Origin: Gemmatimonadaceae bacterium
GTDB lineage: Bacteria > Gemmatimonadota > Gemmatimonadetes > Gemmatimonadales > Gemmatimonadaceae
Assembly: GCA_020851035.1 (NCBI GenBank)
Contig: JADZDM010000031.1
Span: forward strand, 1 to 64,000
Reading direction: 5' to 3'
DNA: 64,000 nt
Shown: one piece after another, positions 50,658 through 59,122 of the stretch
How the letters are laid out: each line of letters starts with the position of its first letter
Position numbering within the stretch: position 1 is the stretch's first letter
The notes under the pieces: model-generated
Told to the model about the DNA's origin: nothing
The model's input: only the letters and a program-made list of their open reading frames with translations
The model's database searches: none
Translations under genes and position numbers: made by a program

Positions 50658-51175
50658 AGACTTTCAAGGTACGGAAGAAGTTGTGCACGAACAAGTTACG
50701 GACTTCGTACACGAACAGCGGACGCAAGGGCGCAAGGAGCCGCAAGGACGCAAGAATGCGTTTCGAACGCGCGCCCGGACACATGACATGCCGACGTCGA
50801 AGCGAGAAGGAGAGTGCATTGCCCACGCAGTCTTGCGTCCTTGCGGATCCTGGCGCCCTTGCGTCCCGCCGTTGTGACGTGAAGCGAACATATGGCAGAG
50901 ACCGGTGACGGAGCATGAGGTGCGACGTCATCGGGAGTCTGGATGTGAGGAAACACATGATCCAAATGGATGAGCTCGGAGCGCTGTGAAGGACGGCGCG
51001 AAACAAGCGGAATGCAGGCTACGGCTGGCCTTGCAACAGGCCCGGCCGCGCCGCGCCGACACTTCGCCTGTGCCCATCCGGGCTGTGACGGCTGGCGTAG
51101 AAGGCAGGTCCGAACGATTCTTAGGGTCTGCCGGGAACGGCAGATGAGACCGCGCTTACCTTTTGTCGGAAACCG
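50658..51175. other. 518-bp divergent intergenic region between ffh and lon
   Basis: No gene in either strand. It contains repeat copy B (50713-50880) and a short CTGCC/GGCAG hairpin at about 51128-51143 in the lon leader. The rest is featureless; no CIRCE element was seen. Confidence 0.55.
50713..50880. repeat. Inverted-repeat element, copy B
   Basis: The left arm (50713-50756) contains GACGCAAGGGCGC and CCGCAAGGACGCAAGA; the right arm (50831-50880) contains the reverse complement, TCTTGCGTCCTTGCGG and GGCGCCCTTGCGTCC, with one 1-bp offset. The unique centre is about 75 bp, shorter than copy A, and has no gene. It shares with copy A the GCGTCCTTxGCG-type motif and an intergenic position. 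Confidence 0.72.
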
Positions 51176-53641
51176 ATGACTCACTCCCAACGACGGGACG
51201 AGATCCTTCGCGCCGAACTGCCGCCGACGCTGCCGCTGATGGCACTGCGTTCGACGATGGTCTATCCGCTCGGCACCATCGCGGTGCAGATGGGCAGTCC
51301 GGAGAACCTCGCGCTGCTGCGCGCCTTCGATGAGCCCGGTGTGGTCGTGGCGCTGGTCGTCGCCGGCGGCGAGCTCGAGGATGCGCCGGACGCCGAGGAA
51401 TTCATCGGGAAGATCGGGGTCGCGGCGCGGGTGCACGAGCGCATCAACCTGCCAGGCGACACGGTCCAGATCACGCTGCAGGGGCTGCGGCGCATCACCA
51501 TCCAGCGCATCGACCAGTCGTCACCGTTCGTGGTGGCCGGCTGCGCACCGGCCTACGACGTGCTCCCGCCGGCATTCGAGGTCGAGGAACTCGTCACGCG
51601 CATCGTGAGCGCCACCGAGACCCTCGCCAGCCTCGTCGACCGCATCCCGGGTGAGATCCCGGCGATCCTGCGCATGAACGTCTCGGACCCGGGGCGCTTC
51701 GCCGACCTCGCCGCGACGAACCTGAACTTCAAGATCGCCGACAAGGACGACGTGCTCCAGAAGCTCGACGTCGGTGACCGGCTCCGCTTCATCCTCGGCC
51801 GCCTGGAGCGCGAAGTGGCCCGCGCCCGCGTCATGGATGACGTGAAGAAGACCACCGAGGTGAAGATCGAGCAGCACCAGCGCGAGTTCTTCCTCAAGCA
51901 GCAGCTGCGCGCGATCCAGACGGAGCTTGGCGAGACCGACCCCGGCGAGCGCGAGAGCACCGAGTTGCTCCGGCGCATCGACGAGGCGCACCTGCCGGAG
52001 AAGGTCAGCCTCGAGGCGCGCCGCGAGTGCGAGCGCCTGCGCATGCTCTCACCGGCCAGCAGCGAGTACCAGGTGCTGCGCACCTACCTCGACTGGGTGC
52101 TGTCGCTGCCGTGGTCGAAGAAGTCGGGTGACCGCGACATCTCGCTCGACAAGGTCAGCTCCGCCCTCGACACGCGGCACTACGGCCTGGGCGAGGCGAA
52201 GGAGCGCATCATCGAGTACCTCGCCGTGCGCAAGCTGCGCGGCGGCGACCCGGCCGGCCCGATCCTCTGCTTCGTGGGCCCGCCGGGCACCGGCAAGACC
52301 TCGCTGGGTGAGGCCATCGCCACCTCCATCGGGCGCGAGTTCCACCGCATCTCGGTGGGTGGAGTGCGCGACGAGGCGGAGGTGCGCGGCCACCGCCGCA
52401 CCTACGTGGCCGCGATGCCCGGCCTGCTGATCCAGGCGCTGCGCCGCACCGGCGTGCGCGACCCGGTCGTGATGATCGACGAGATCGACAAGATGGGCAC
52501 CGGCGGCGCCACCGGCGACCCGACCGCCGCCATGCTGGAGGTGCTCGACCCGTCGCAGAACAAGACGTTCGTCGACCACTACCTGAACCAGCCGTTCGAC
52601 CTCAGCTCGGTGTTGTTCATCTGCACCGCGAACAACCTCTACGACATCCCTGCCGCGCTGCGGGACCGCCTCGAGGTGATCCGCATCGCCGGCTACACGT
52701 CGGAGGAGAAGGTGCAGATCGCGTGGCGCTACCTGATCCCGAAGCTCTGTGCCGAGCACGGGCTGACGGAAGAGGACGCGGTGTTCACCGACGAGGCGTT
52801 GCAGTTCATCGCGGCGCGCTACAGTCGTGAGGCCGGCCTGCGCAACTTCGAGCGCCAGGTGGCGGCGGTGCTGCGCAAGCGCGCCCGCCGCAAGGCCGAG
52901 GGCGAGATGGAGCCCTGGACGATCACGCCGCAGAAGGCCGAGGAGCTGCTCGGCGTTCCGCAGTTCGCCGCCGAGGAGACGGAGCAGGAACCGGAGGTGG
53001 GGGTCGTGACCGGCCTGGCCTGGACGCCGAACGGCGGTGAACTGATGCTGATCGAGGCGCTGAAGATGTCGGGCACCGGCCGCCTCACGGTCACGGGGCA
53101 GCTCGGCGAGGTGATGCGCGAGTCGGTCGATGCGGCGTACTCGTACGTCCGCTCGCGCAGCGGGCTGCTGCGGATACCCGACGAGGAGTTCCGCGACACC
53201 GACCTGCACATCCACTTCCCCGCCGGCGCGATCCCGAAGGACGGCCCGAGCGCCGGCCTGGCGGTGACGCTGGCCATTGCGAGCGTGCTGAGCGGCCGCC
53301 GCGTGCGCCGCGACCTGGCGATGACCGGGGAGGTCACGCTGCGTGGCAAGGCGCTGGAGATCGGCGGGTTGAAGGAGAAGGTGCTCGCCGCCTACCGGGC
53401 CGGCCTCCGCGAGGTGATCGTGCCGCGCGGCAATGCGAAGGACATCCGGGACATCCCGGCCGAGGTGCGCGAGCGCATGACCTTCACCTTCGTCACCGGG
53501 ATGGACGAGGTGCTGGACCGTGCCATGCTCCCGCTCGAGGCCCCGGTGGACGCGCGGGACCCCGACGAGGAGGAGGGGGACGGCGGGCAGGTGGTGCTGC
53601 CCTTCCCCGAGCGGGCCGCGGCGGCACACGGGGCGCCGTAG
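51176..53641 (+). CDS. lon: ATP-dependent protease Lon
   Basis: 821 aa, family length about 780-810. The N-terminal substrate domain starts PPTLPLMALRSTMVYPLGTIAVQMG; the AAA module has Walker A GPPGTGKTS and Walker B MIDEIDKM; sensor-2-type RYSREAGLRNFERQVAAVLRKRAR follows. The C-terminal Ser-Lys protease has the catalytic Ser in KDGPSAGLA and Lys in GLKEKVLAAYRAG. It degrades damaged and regulatory proteins in the cytoplasm. Monocistronic, ending at a strong hairpin. Confidence 0.97.
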   Translation: MTHSQRRDEILRAELPPTLPLMALRSTMVYPLGTIAVQMGSPENLALLRAFDEPGVVVALVVAGGELEDAPDAEEFIGKIGVAARVHERINLPGDTVQITLQGLRRITIQRIDQSSPFVVAGCAPAYDVLPPAFEVEELVTRIVSATETLASLVDRIPGEIPAILRMNVSDPGRFADLAATNLNFKIADKDDVLQKLDVGDRLRFILGRLEREVARARVMDDVKKTTEVKIEQHQREFFLKQQLRAIQTELGETDPGERESTELLRRIDEAHLPEKVSLEARRECERLRMLSPASSEYQVLRTYLDWVLSLPWSKKSGDRDISLDKVSSALDTRHYGLGEAKERIIEYLAVRKLRGGDPAGPILCFVGPPGTGKTSLGEAIATSIGREFHRISVGGVRDEAEVRGHRRTYVAAMPGLLIQALRRTGVRDPVVMIDEIDKMGTGGATGDPTAAMLEVLDPSQNKTFVDHYLNQPFDLSSVLFICTANNLYDIPAALRDRLEVIRIAGYTSEEKVQIAWRYLIPKLCAEHGLTEEDAVFTDEALQFIAARYSREAGLRNFERQVAAVLRKRARRKAEGEMEPWTITPQKAEELLGVPQFAAEETEQEPEVGVVTGLAWTPNGGELMLIEALKMSGTGRLTVTGQLGEVMRESVDAAYSYVRSRSGLLRIPDEEFRDTDLHIHFPAGAIPKDGPSAGLAVTLAIASVLSGRRVRRDLAMTGEVTLRGKALEIGGLKEKVLAAYRAGLREVIVPRGNAKDIRDIPAEVRERMTFTFVTGMDEVLDRAMLPLEAPVDARDPDEEEGDGGQVVLPFPERAAAAHGAP

Positions 53642-53664
53642 CCCCGCAGTGCCACATCACCATC

Positions 53665-53695
53665 GACGCGCCGCGTGACACACACGCGGCGCGTC
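53665..53695 (+). terminator. Hairpin after lon
   Basis: GACGCGCCGCGTG (53665-53677) pairs perfectly with CACGCGGCGCGTC (53683-53695) around ACACA. It lies 24 bp past the lon stop and directly before the DUF445 promoter box. No T tract follows. Confidence 0.6.
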
Positions 53696-53700
53696 GTGCG

Positions 53701-53706
53701 TAGAAT
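53701..53706 (+). promoter_or_regulatory. TAGAAT -10 box before the DUF445 gene
   Basis: TAGAAT ends 8 nt before ATG at 53715, again predicting a leaderless or nearly leaderless mRNA. Confidence 0.45.
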
Positions 53707-53714
53707 GCACTGAC

Positions 53715-55274
53715 ATGGCATCACACCTCTGGCGCGAGTTCGCGCTCAACGTCGTCCTGCACAGCCTGGCCGGCGGCCTCACCGACACGGTGGCAGTCTG
53801 GATGCTGTTCAACCCGCACAAGCCCTTCCTGGGCGTGCAGGGAGCCATCCCGAAGAACAAGGCGCGCCTCGCGGCCAGCATCGGGAAGGTGGTCGGCGAG
53901 AAGTTGCTGACGCCGCAGGACATGCTCGCGGAGCTGACGCATGGCGGCATCCGCGATGCGTTCAACACGCGGGTGGCGACGGTGGTGCAGGGCCTCCTCG
54001 AGACCGAGCGGGGCTCGCTGCGGAGCCTCGTGCCGCCGTCGATGAGCGCGGAGCTCGAGCATGCGCTGCAGGGCATCGGCACCACGGTGGCGGAACGGGT
54101 GGAGCTGTGGGTGGAGAGCGACGAGGCGCGGCCGGTGGTGATCGCGTTCGTGGCGCGCCTGCGGGATGCGATCGGCGACCAGACGCTCTCGGATGTCCTC
54201 CCGGCCGCGCGGCGCGCCGCCCTCGTGGACCAGGGGCGGGCGCTGGCCCTCACGCTGGCGCACAGCGACTCGGTGGCGACGGCGGTGGCTGGCAGCGTGC
54301 GGGCGCAGGCGGCTGCGCTGCTCTCGCGCGACGAGCCGATGCTCACGACCATGCCGCCCGAGCTGAGCGTGATGCTCGATAAGGCGGTGCACGCCTACAT
54401 CCCGGTGGTGGTGGACCGCCTCGGCGCGTGGCTGTCGCAGGCCGAGAGCCGCGAGACGGTGAAGCGCACGCTGCAGGGCGTGATGTCGAAGTTCGTGACC
54501 GAGCTGCGCTTCCACGAGCGCGTGCTGGCGCGCTTCCTCGTCACCGAGCGTGCGCTGGAGAAGGCGCTCGACGCCCTCGGCGGCGACGGCGTGGACGAGC
54601 TGTCGTCACTGCTGCGGGAGCCGGCGATCCGGGAGCAGGTCACGCGCGCGGTGCGCGACGGCGTCGAGTCGCTGCTGCGCAAGCCGCTGCGCGACATCGT
54701 CGGCACGCGCGATCCGGCGAAGGTGAGCGCACTCGCCGACAGCCTGTCGAACGGCGCGCTCCGCCTGCTGCGGGCCGAGTCCACGCAGGCGTTCGTGGCC
54801 GATCGCATCGAGTCGGCGCTGGAAGGCGTGGCGCACCGGCGCCTGGACGACCTGCTCTCCGGGGTGAGCAACGAGACGATCGCCGGCTGGATTCTCGAGG
54901 CGATGCGCGGCGATGCCACGCAGCAGTTCGTGCGGGACACGGCGGCCGGCGTGGTGCAGAAGGCTCTCGACGCGCCGATCGGCCGCCCCGCCCGATGGCT
55001 CCCCGAGCACAGCAACGAACGGCTGGCCGGCATGCTGGCGCCGGCGATCTGGGACTGGATCGTGGAGGCGCTGCCCGGGCTGGTGCAGAAGTTCGACGTG
55101 CCGGCGCTGATCGAGCGCAAGGTGAACGAGTTCAGCACCGAGCGCGTGGAGGAGATCGTGCGCGGCGTCACGCAGCGCGAGCTCAACCTGATCATCAAGT
55201 TCGGCTTCGCCCTCGGCGCCGTGATCGGCGTGGGCACCTTCTTCATCTCGCAGGCGATCCGCGCGCTTCCCTGA
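53715..55274 (+). CDS. DUF445 family membrane protein
   Basis: 519 aa. DUF445 hallmarks are the N-terminal EFALNVVLHSLAGGLTDTVAVWMLFNPHKPFLGVQGAIPKNKARLAASIGKVVGEKLLTPQDM, followed by long repeated helical segments and a single C-terminal helix (IIKFGFALGAVIGVGTFFISQAI). The domain belongs to the YheB/YjiN group of unknown function, proposed to bridge or structure membranes. It follows lon and converges with the small lipoprotein gene. Confidence 0.9.
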   Translation: MASHLWREFALNVVLHSLAGGLTDTVAVWMLFNPHKPFLGVQGAIPKNKARLAASIGKVVGEKLLTPQDMLAELTHGGIRDAFNTRVATVVQGLLETERGSLRSLVPPSMSAELEHALQGIGTTVAERVELWVESDEARPVVIAFVARLRDAIGDQTLSDVLPAARRAALVDQGRALALTLAHSDSVATAVAGSVRAQAAALLSRDEPMLTTMPPELSVMLDKAVHAYIPVVVDRLGAWLSQAESRETVKRTLQGVMSKFVTELRFHERVLARFLVTERALEKALDALGGDGVDELSSLLREPAIREQVTRAVRDGVESLLRKPLRDIVGTRDPAKVSALADSLSNGALRLLRAESTQAFVADRIESALEGVAHRRLDDLLSGVSNETIAGWILEAMRGDATQQFVRDTAAGVVQKALDAPIGRPARWLPEHSNERLAGMLAPAIWDWIVEALPGLVQKFDVPALIERKVNEFSTERVEEIVRGVTQRELNLIIKFGFALGAVIGVGTFFISQAIRALP

Positions 55275-55298
55275 CGGAGTCGCGCGGCCGCCGCGGTG

Positions 55299-55772
55299 TC
55301 AGTTGACCGGCGTGGACAGGCTGATCGTGACCGGCGCCGACACCTTGCCGCCCCGGACGATGGCCACCAGCACCTGCTGCGCGATGAAGGAGCTGAGCAC
55401 CTCACGCTTGGTCGTGATGCCGATCAGCGTGGCGTCACCCGGCATGGCGACCCGGGCGTAGGACGGCGCGCCGACCGGGAGGATCAGCACCGTCTGGAAT
55501 GGCTCGGCGGCGCTCACGGCGAGCTGCGCACTCGCGAAGTTGACGAGCGATCCGGTGAGCGTGACGACCGGGGGGGCGACGGTCGGATCGGGGGTGGGGA
55601 GCGCACCGGCGCCGGTGGAGTACCCCGACCCGAACACCACGAAGTTCAACCCGCCCACCGTCACGCCGGGGTCGGCCTGCGGCGGGTCCGTGATCGTGCT
55701 GCCACCGCATCCCGCACCGCCCGCCAGCAGCAGCGCCGCGAGCGCAAGGAACCGCCTCCTGGACTGCTGCAT
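55299..55772 (-). CDS. Small lipoprotein of unknown function
   Basis: 157 aa. An RRRFLALAALLLAGGAGC signal ends in a lipobox; the twin arginines precede a hydrophobic core, so Tat export is conceivable. The mature protein starts with a linker rich in Pro, Thr and Gly, then a beta-rich segment with repeated hydrophobic strands (VVTLTGSLVNFASAQLAVSAAEPFQTVLILPVG, TLIGITTKREVLSSFIAQQVLVAIVRGGKVSAPVTISL). I recognise no family. The gene converges with DUF445 and lies 78 bp upstream of the desaturase stop region. Confidence 0.75.
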   Translation of the reverse strand: MQQSRRRFLALAALLLAGGAGCGGSTITDPPQADPGVTVGGLNFVVFGSGYSTGAGALPTPDPTVAPPVVTLTGSLVNFASAQLAVSAAEPFQTVLILPVGAPSYARVAMPGDATLIGITTKREVLSSFIAQQVLVAIVRGGKVSAPVTISLSTPVN

Positions 55773-55849
55773 CCGCGCCTCCGTGTGTCGGTGTGCGACG
55801 ACCAGCGGCCACAGGCGTCACGCGCGGAAACGTACCCCGCGCGAGGGGA

Positions 55850-56818
55850 TTAATCCATCGCGAATTCGCGGGCGAAGGCCACGTCGAAGGAGAACGTCTT
55901 GGCGCGGCTGCGGGTCTCCATCATGTCGGCCACCCGCAGCAGGCGGGCCGGAACGGCCATGATCTTCTCCTGTGCCTTCCGGCCCAGGTCGTCCAGCCCC
56001 GTCACGGCGCCGATCGCCCAGAAGCGGATCAGCTCCTCGACGATCCGGAGGTAGTCGCGCGGGCCGTAGATGCCGGCGCGCCGCACCACGTCGGCCATGT
56101 CGCGGAAGTGCGGCATGCTCACCCCCGGCATCTCGATCGACGGCATGATCTCGGCCGCGGAGAGCATCGCGCGATTCGGGTCGCGCTCGAGCACCGCCTT
56201 GAAGATCGCACGGTAGAAGGTGTAGTGCCGGGCCTCCTCCTTCGCGACGTTCGACAGCACCTCGCCGATCAGCGGCTCGAAGCTGCCGGCGAGCTTGCCG
56301 GTGTTGGCGTGGCTCACCTGCGTCGCACGTTCCTGCAGCGACGTGTACACGAACACGCGGTACGGATCACGGTCCCATGCCGGTGCGAACCCGGCCTTCA
56401 GGTACTCGAACTGCATCCGCTCGAGCACGGGATTGTCGAGGATCCGGCTGTCGTGCATGTAGTCGTGCAGCACGGCACCGTGCCGGTCCTCCTCGGCCGT
56501 CCAGAGGTTCGTCCACTTGTGCCAGAACGACTCGTTGCCGAGGTACACCGCCAGCAGGCGGTGGAAGTGCGGCAGCCCCTCCTCGGTGAGGAGGTTGAGC
56601 GCGAGCGCGACGCGCGCCGGCGTGGAGATGCCGGCGCTGCGCTCGCGCAATGCCCGCAGGTACGCGTCGGGATCGGTGTCCGGCGCCGGCGCGAGCAGTT
56701 CACTCGGGAACCAGAGCACACGCTTCGCTTCGTGCGCGACCATCAGTTCATCCACGAGCGGCTCGAGATCCGAGAGAACCTCGACCTTCGCCAGCAGGTC
56801 GTTCGAGGGAGCAGTCAT
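55850..56818 (-). CDS. Acyl-ACP desaturase (stearoyl-ACP desaturase-like, di-iron)
   Basis: 322 aa. Two EExxH-type iron-binding helices are visible: TAEEDRHGAVLHDYM (near 110-124) and VAKEEARHYTFYRAIF (near 193-208), with the earlier EEGLPHFHRL and other ligand helix residues in place. It belongs to FA_desaturase_2, soluble enzymes that introduce a cis double bond into acyl-ACP with O2 and ferredoxin. It starts at ATG 56818; an ATG further upstream only adds arginine-rich sequence. A CATATT box ends 7 nt upstream, so the mRNA may be leaderless. Confidence 0.9.
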   Translation of the reverse strand: MTAPSNDLLAKVEVLSDLEPLVDELMVAHEAKRVLWFPSELLAPAPDTDPDAYLRALRERSAGISTPARVALALNLLTEEGLPHFHRLLAVYLGNESFWHKWTNLWTAEEDRHGAVLHDYMHDSRILDNPVLERMQFEYLKAGFAPAWDRDPYRVFVYTSLQERATQVSHANTGKLAGSFEPLIGEVLSNVAKEEARHYTFYRAIFKAVLERDPNRAMLSAAEIMPSIEMPGVSMPHFRDMADVVRRAGIYGPRDYLRIVEELIRFWAIGAVTGLDDLGRKAQEKIMAVPARLLRVADMMETRSRAKTFSFDVAFAREFAMD

Positions 56819-56825
56819 GCGGCGG

Positions 56826-56831
56826 AATATG
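56826..56831 (-). promoter_or_regulatory. CATATT -10 box before the desaturase gene
   Basis: On the minus strand CATATT is followed by CCGCCGC and the ATG. The spacing of 7 nt again gives a transcription start at or beside the start codon. The rest of the gap (56819-57021) shows no gene. Confidence 0.45.
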
Positions 56832-57021
56832 GAGGAAGGGCTGCCATGCCGTCGGGGGTGCCAGCCCCGGCCACGCGAGCACCTGCGCCGTGGTGACGGA
56901 GCTGTCCACCGAATCTGTCTCCTGCCCGCACGCGCGCCACTCCGGGCCCGCCACATGCCCCGCGCCATGCGGCACGAGCCCCGTCGCGCAGCGTCCGCCA
57001 ATGCGGACGCGCCTGCAGCAC

Positions 57022-58251
57022 TCAGCGCGGCGTGATGCTCACGGCCGAGGCGGCCACCAGCAGCTTCGTGACAGACGCAGGCACATCCTCGAGGATCGTG
57101 ATGTCACGCGCGCCGGACTTCTCGGTGCGGACCGTCACGCGCCGGCCACCACCCAGGACCTCGCGACGCCCCTCGCGCGACACCACCTCGGCGCCGTAGC
57201 GCTTCGCCATCGCGGCCGCCATCGCCTCGGCAAACTCCTCCGCATCGAGCGCGGTGTCCCACGTGCTCACCCACACCAGGCCATCACCACCCGGCATCGT
57301 CACGGCGGCGTAGCGATCCCCGTCCTGCCCGCGTGCGGCCGCCGAGGCCCGCCCGACATCACCGAGCAGCTCGGCCAGCGCCAGCCGCGTCTCGAACTCA
57401 CCGAAGCTGTTCGCGTAGGCCTCCGTTGCACCGGCGAGGGTGAAGCGCACCTTCTCGGCCGGGTTGCCCTGCGCGCCCCACCGTTCCCGGTGCAGCACCT
57501 GCGAGGTGCTCGTCGGCAGCGCGGCCAGCAGCGCGGCGCCGGTCGTGCCGTCGTTCAGGACCGTCCGCACGAACTCGGCGCCACCGATGTAGGGAAAGAG
57601 CAAGCCCTCGGCGATGAATGCCGGCGCCGCGCTGAACGCGGGGTTCGCCGCACGTGCCTCACGGATGCTCTCGCGCGCCTTGTCCCACGCGATCGTGCGC
57701 GCGGCATTGCCGACCATGATGAGCGTCGCGTGCCCCTCGAACACGGCCTGCGCCGCCTCGACCAGGTCATCGTCACCCGGCAGGTTCTGGATCGAGTCCA
57801 GGTTCACGTACTGGTCCTGCAGTGCGTGCGTGAGTTCGTGGCGGATCACGGTCTCGCGCTCGACGCCGGCACGGCCCTCGACGACGTAGAGGGTCTTGGT
57901 CTTCGGGTCGTAGTACCCGACCACCTGCTCGGTGAGCAGCGTCGTCAGCATCCCGATCACGTCCACCGAGTCGGCCACCACGCCGAGGCGCTTCCAGACG
58001 CGGACCTTCGCGTCCAGGTCGCGACGGACCTCGGGGCGCGCGAACTGCGCGATGAGGAACGCCTGCACCTGCGCCTGCGTCTGCGCGGCCACCTTCGGCG
58101 GCTGCTTGAACGTCATCCCCGCCGCTTCCTCGACCTTCGGCAGCAAGGCGGTGACCTCACCCTGCAGGTCGCCGGCCTTCGGCATCGGCTTGCGGTCACA
58201 GGCCGCGAGCGCGGCCAGGGCGAGCAGGGTCAGGCGGAGTGGTCGGCGCAC
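57022..58251 (-). CDS. Lipoprotein with a HELTH metalloprotease-like motif
   Basis: 409 aa. Signal and lipobox LALAALAAC. The centre contains TVIRHELTHALQDQY (near residues 135-149), a HExxH zincin signature, and about 30 residues further AVFEGHATLIMVG with a possible third ligand Glu. A preceding VVGYYDPKTKTLYVV segment is shared with putative metallopeptidases of unknown family. The C-terminal third has no recognised domain. It may process envelope proteins, but a substrate is not evident. It lies 28 bp after the prepilin peptidase gene on the same strand. Confidence 0.75.
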   Translation of the reverse strand: MRRPLRLTLLALAALAACDRKPMPKAGDLQGEVTALLPKVEEAAGMTFKQPPKVAAQTQAQVQAFLIAQFARPEVRRDLDAKVRVWKRLGVVADSVDVIGMLTTLLTEQVVGYYDPKTKTLYVVEGRAGVERETVIRHELTHALQDQYVNLDSIQNLPGDDDLVEAAQAVFEGHATLIMVGNAARTIAWDKARESIREARAANPAFSAAPAFIAEGLLFPYIGGAEFVRTVLNDGTTGAALLAALPTSTSQVLHRERWGAQGNPAEKVRFTLAGATEAYANSFGEFETRLALAELLGDVGRASAAARGQDGDRYAAVTMPGGDGLVWVSTWDTALDAEEFAEAMAAAMAKRYGAEVVSREGRREVLGGGRRVTVRTEKSGARDITILEDVPASVTKLLVAASAVSITPR

Positions 58252-58278
58252 GGAGCGGTTGAGCGGGACGGCGGAAGG

Positions 58279-59118
58279 TCAGTGGAGCGGGACACCGAGG
58301 AACGTACTGCCCCACTCCAGCAACCGGCTGCCGCCCACCAGCATCACCACCGCAGCGGGCGCGAGGAAGACGCCGAACGGCACCAGCGGCGGCTCGAACT
58401 CGCGGCCCTCGCGGCGTGCCCGCAGCCACGCGATCGGGTAGACGAGGCAGAGGAACGCCGCCGCACCCAGTGCCGCGGCCACGAACACCGTGATGATCGC
58501 GCGCGTCGGGCCGACGGCGGCGCCCACGACGGCCATCAGCGTGGCATCGCCGAACCCCATCGCCTCCTTCTTCAGCGCAACCTCGCCCAGCCAGCCGATG
58601 ATGGCGATGAAGCCGGCACCGGCGCACGCGCCGTAGATCGCCTCCACCGGCGGTGCGAACCACTGCTCGCCGCCGCTGTTGAAGAACGCCACGACGCTGG
58701 TGGCGAGCACGAACAGGAAGCCGAACACCGTGAAGCCGTCGGGAATCACGTAGTGCTTGGCATCGGTGAGGGTGATGCCGAACATGATCGTGGCGAAGGT
58801 CGCCAGGCGAAGGCCGTCGAGGCTCCAGCCGCCGAGCGCCGCCGAGGCCGCCCAGATGCCGGCGACCGCGAGTTCGACCAGCGGATACTCGATGGAAATC
58901 GGCAGCGCGCAGCCGGCGCAGCGGCCGCGGAGCCGCAGCCACCCGAGCACGGGCACGTTCTCGTGCCAGCGGATCTCGCGCTCGCACTTGGGGCAACGGC
59001 TGGCGGGCCGCACGACCGAGAGGCCGGCAGGCCAGCGCGAGACGCAGACGTTCAGGAACGAGCCGAAGCACGCGCCGAAGAGGGCCGCGCTGGCGAGGAT
59101 GACGAAGGTGGCGTCCAC
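58279..59118 (-). CDS. pilD: Prepilin peptidase / N-methyltransferase (type IV, A24A)
   Basis: 279 aa. It cuts the leader of type IV prepilins and type II pseudopilins and methylates the new N terminus. The N-terminal cytoplasmic zinc ribbon has two CxxC pairs in CPKCEREIRWHENVPVLGWLRLRGRCAGC. Catalytic aspartates are in LTDAKHYVIPDG and the GFGD motif (EAMGFGDATLMA). About seven membrane helices. No pilin gene is in the window. It lies 4 bp after the SpoU gene and 27 bp before the HELTH lipoprotein. Confidence 0.93.
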   Translation of the reverse strand: MDATFVILASAALFGACFGSFLNVCVSRWPAGLSVVRPASRCPKCEREIRWHENVPVLGWLRLRGRCAGCALPISIEYPLVELAVAGIWAASAALGGWSLDGLRLATFATIMFGITLTDAKHYVIPDGFTVFGFLFVLATSVVAFFNSGGEQWFAPPVEAIYGACAGAGFIAIIGWLGEVALKKEAMGFGDATLMAVVGAAVGPTRAIITVFVAAALGAAAFLCLVYPIAWLRARREGREFEPPLVPFGVFLAPAAVVMLVGGSRLLEWGSTFLGVPLH

Positions 59119-59122
59119 GGAG

